64,000 bases of DNA from Liolophura sinensis (lineage: Eukaryota; Mollusca; Polyplacophora; Chitonida; Chitonidae): contig NC_088295.1 in NCBI RefSeq assembly GCF_032854445.1, positions 11,087,385-11,151,384 of the forward strand, in the 5' to 3' direction. Each line of letters opens with the position of its first letter. The stretch's first letter is position 1. Under the pieces are notes generated by a model. That model searched no databases. It worked only from the letters and a program-made list of their open reading frames with translations, and was not told where the DNA came from. Shown here in pieces: positions 62,826 to 64,000 of the stretch. A program made the position numbers and the translations under genes.

Positions 62826-64000
62826 ATTACCCCTTTTGTCGTAAAGCGGCGTGAAAGTAGACCTTGTTCGTCTTTGTACAGCTATAGATCCAAAGAAGAT
62901 GTATCATCCGGACTATGTGTTGTCTCCTTTAAATCCAATGAAGGCGGATAGATTTTCTTCACCGCTTCAGCAATATGGGGGTTATTTAACGCCAGTAGAT
63001 CATCAATATACAGCTTGGTAAATGAAAAGGATCGAGCTTAAAGGATATTACTTTTAAGTAATTTCTGCATATGGTCGTATTCATATGAAAACAGGTATAG
63101 GTTTGACAAAAGCAGCGCACAATTGGTACCCATTGGAATACCTATGCATTGTTGGTAAATGGTATCCCCGAATATCACATAGATGTTATTAATGAGAAAT
63201 TCAAGTAATTCAATAAATAATGAAACATCCCATGAGTAGTAGAACTAAAGAAAGCCTTATTGCCTGTGACGTTAATGTAACGGTGACCTGTTTTAGTAAA
63301 TACCGAGACAATTAACGACGATATTCTTTCAATAAGATCTTTGTGAGGAATTGTAGTATAGATACTAGAGAAATCCCATGTGGATACGTCTTTGTACGGT
63401 ATATGCATATGAGCATCAAGTTTTTCTGTAAGACGTTTGGAGTTGTTAAGAATCCACATGCAGTTGACACCTGAATTTTTTGTTATGGCACAACAATACT
63501 TATTCCAAAATGACTTGTAACGCTCTCGAAAGTAGGGTTGACAATAGTTTGGTGGTGCAACTTCTTGAGCCCGCAATAAATAGAGCCTTCTATAGGGATT
63601 TATGCATTTTAGGAATCCAGTAAAGTTGTGGTGTATCTGTAGGGCGGGTAGGTATATTCAGGCGCCTTTCATTAAGAAAGGTTTTGTGTGTTTATTAGAT
63701 AGTTCCTCCAGAGTACATGTAGTAGCAGAATACGTGGATGTTGTAGATGTACATGTCTGCTACAGTGATGACAAATTTACTATGAAGGTCAGCGAGTGTT
63801 TCTTGCACAGAGGGATCCTTCCGAACCTGTTTAACTTTAGGTAGAGCATCAATGTCTATACGGTGTATAGCTAAACTAACCTTCTTTTTGACAATGTCAA
63901 GCCAATCGTTAAGTACCCAAGAATCCAATTTCTCCCGTTTTGGCCATTTTGAACATATTCCTCAAGCGCCGAGATGATATTTTTTTGTATCATGCTTTTT
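62826..64000 (-). pseudogene. Reverse-transcriptase gene, 5' part (probable Penelope-like), runs off window
   Basis: Minus-strand frames show the RT in order. Near 63,800 is LADLHSKFVITVADM, the conserved N-terminal block. Near 63,460 is SGVNCMWILNNSKRL. Motif A, WDFSSIYTTIPHKDL, lies at about 63,334-63,378. Motif B, CIGIPMGTNCALLLSNLYLF, lies near 63,100-63,155. Motif C, LYIDDLLALNN, lies near 62,980-63,015 with YIDD at 62,999-63,010. YPPSLDLKETTHSPDD lies near 62,930, ending in LYDKRGN at 62,826. The catalytic Asp of motif A and the two of motif C are kept. In-frame stops and frameshifts break it (for example after MKGA near 63,650 and near 63,040), so it is inactive. The order matches an RT family widespread in molluscs and cnidarians. 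Assigning it to Penelope-like elements is tentative. The start lies beyond 64,000. Confidence 0.8.

Overview
This window looks like AT-rich nuclear DNA from an invertebrate animal, most likely a lophotrochozoan and probably a mollusc. The evidence is the lack of any dense gene array, the many short eroded transposons, and repeated copies of a tRNA-derived SINE whose 3' core (gtataagtgaaatattcttg...acggcgtaaaacaccaat, then an (AAAT)n tail) is, from memory, a common molluscan type. A second SINE family ends in (TCAC)n. The species call is inference. I find no intact, recognisable host gene, no rRNA gene and no free-standing tRNA gene.

Layout. The left half is a large, diverged inverted duplication. 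A left arm (about 2.4-15.7 kb) and a right arm (about 21.4-35.4 kb) share collinear homologous blocks in opposite orientation. The 5.7-kb spacer between them holds a 3.76-kb satellite of 53-bp monomers (16,825-20,588). The part of each arm nearest the centre is a unit of about 6 kb (copies A and B). A third copy, C, lies in direct orientation to B at 53.2-60.1 kb. Each copy carries one short conserved open segment that resembles an exon; only the one in C is open throughout.

The outer part of the right arm is tandemly duplicated (30.2-32.8 and 32.8-35.7 kb). Next to it is another family of direct repeats in three copies (35.8-40.3 kb). From 40.4 to 53.2 kb the sequence is mostly unrecognised, apart from SINEs, minisatellites and a 5'-truncated LINE reverse-transcriptase remnant (52.2-53.2 kb, minus strand). 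The right end (60.7-64.0 kb, minus strand) is a decayed reverse-transcriptase gene of probable Penelope-like type, split by a nested insertion of about 1.85 kb and running off the window.

Mobile elements give relative timing. Two SINEs sit in one tandem copy each with an intact empty site in the other, and a solo LTR is present in copy A but absent from C. These insertions therefore postdate the duplications. There is no gene cooperation to describe. The window is a repeat-rich region shaped by duplication, inversion and transposition. All homology statements come from reading the sequence by eye, without alignment software, so block edges are approximate.
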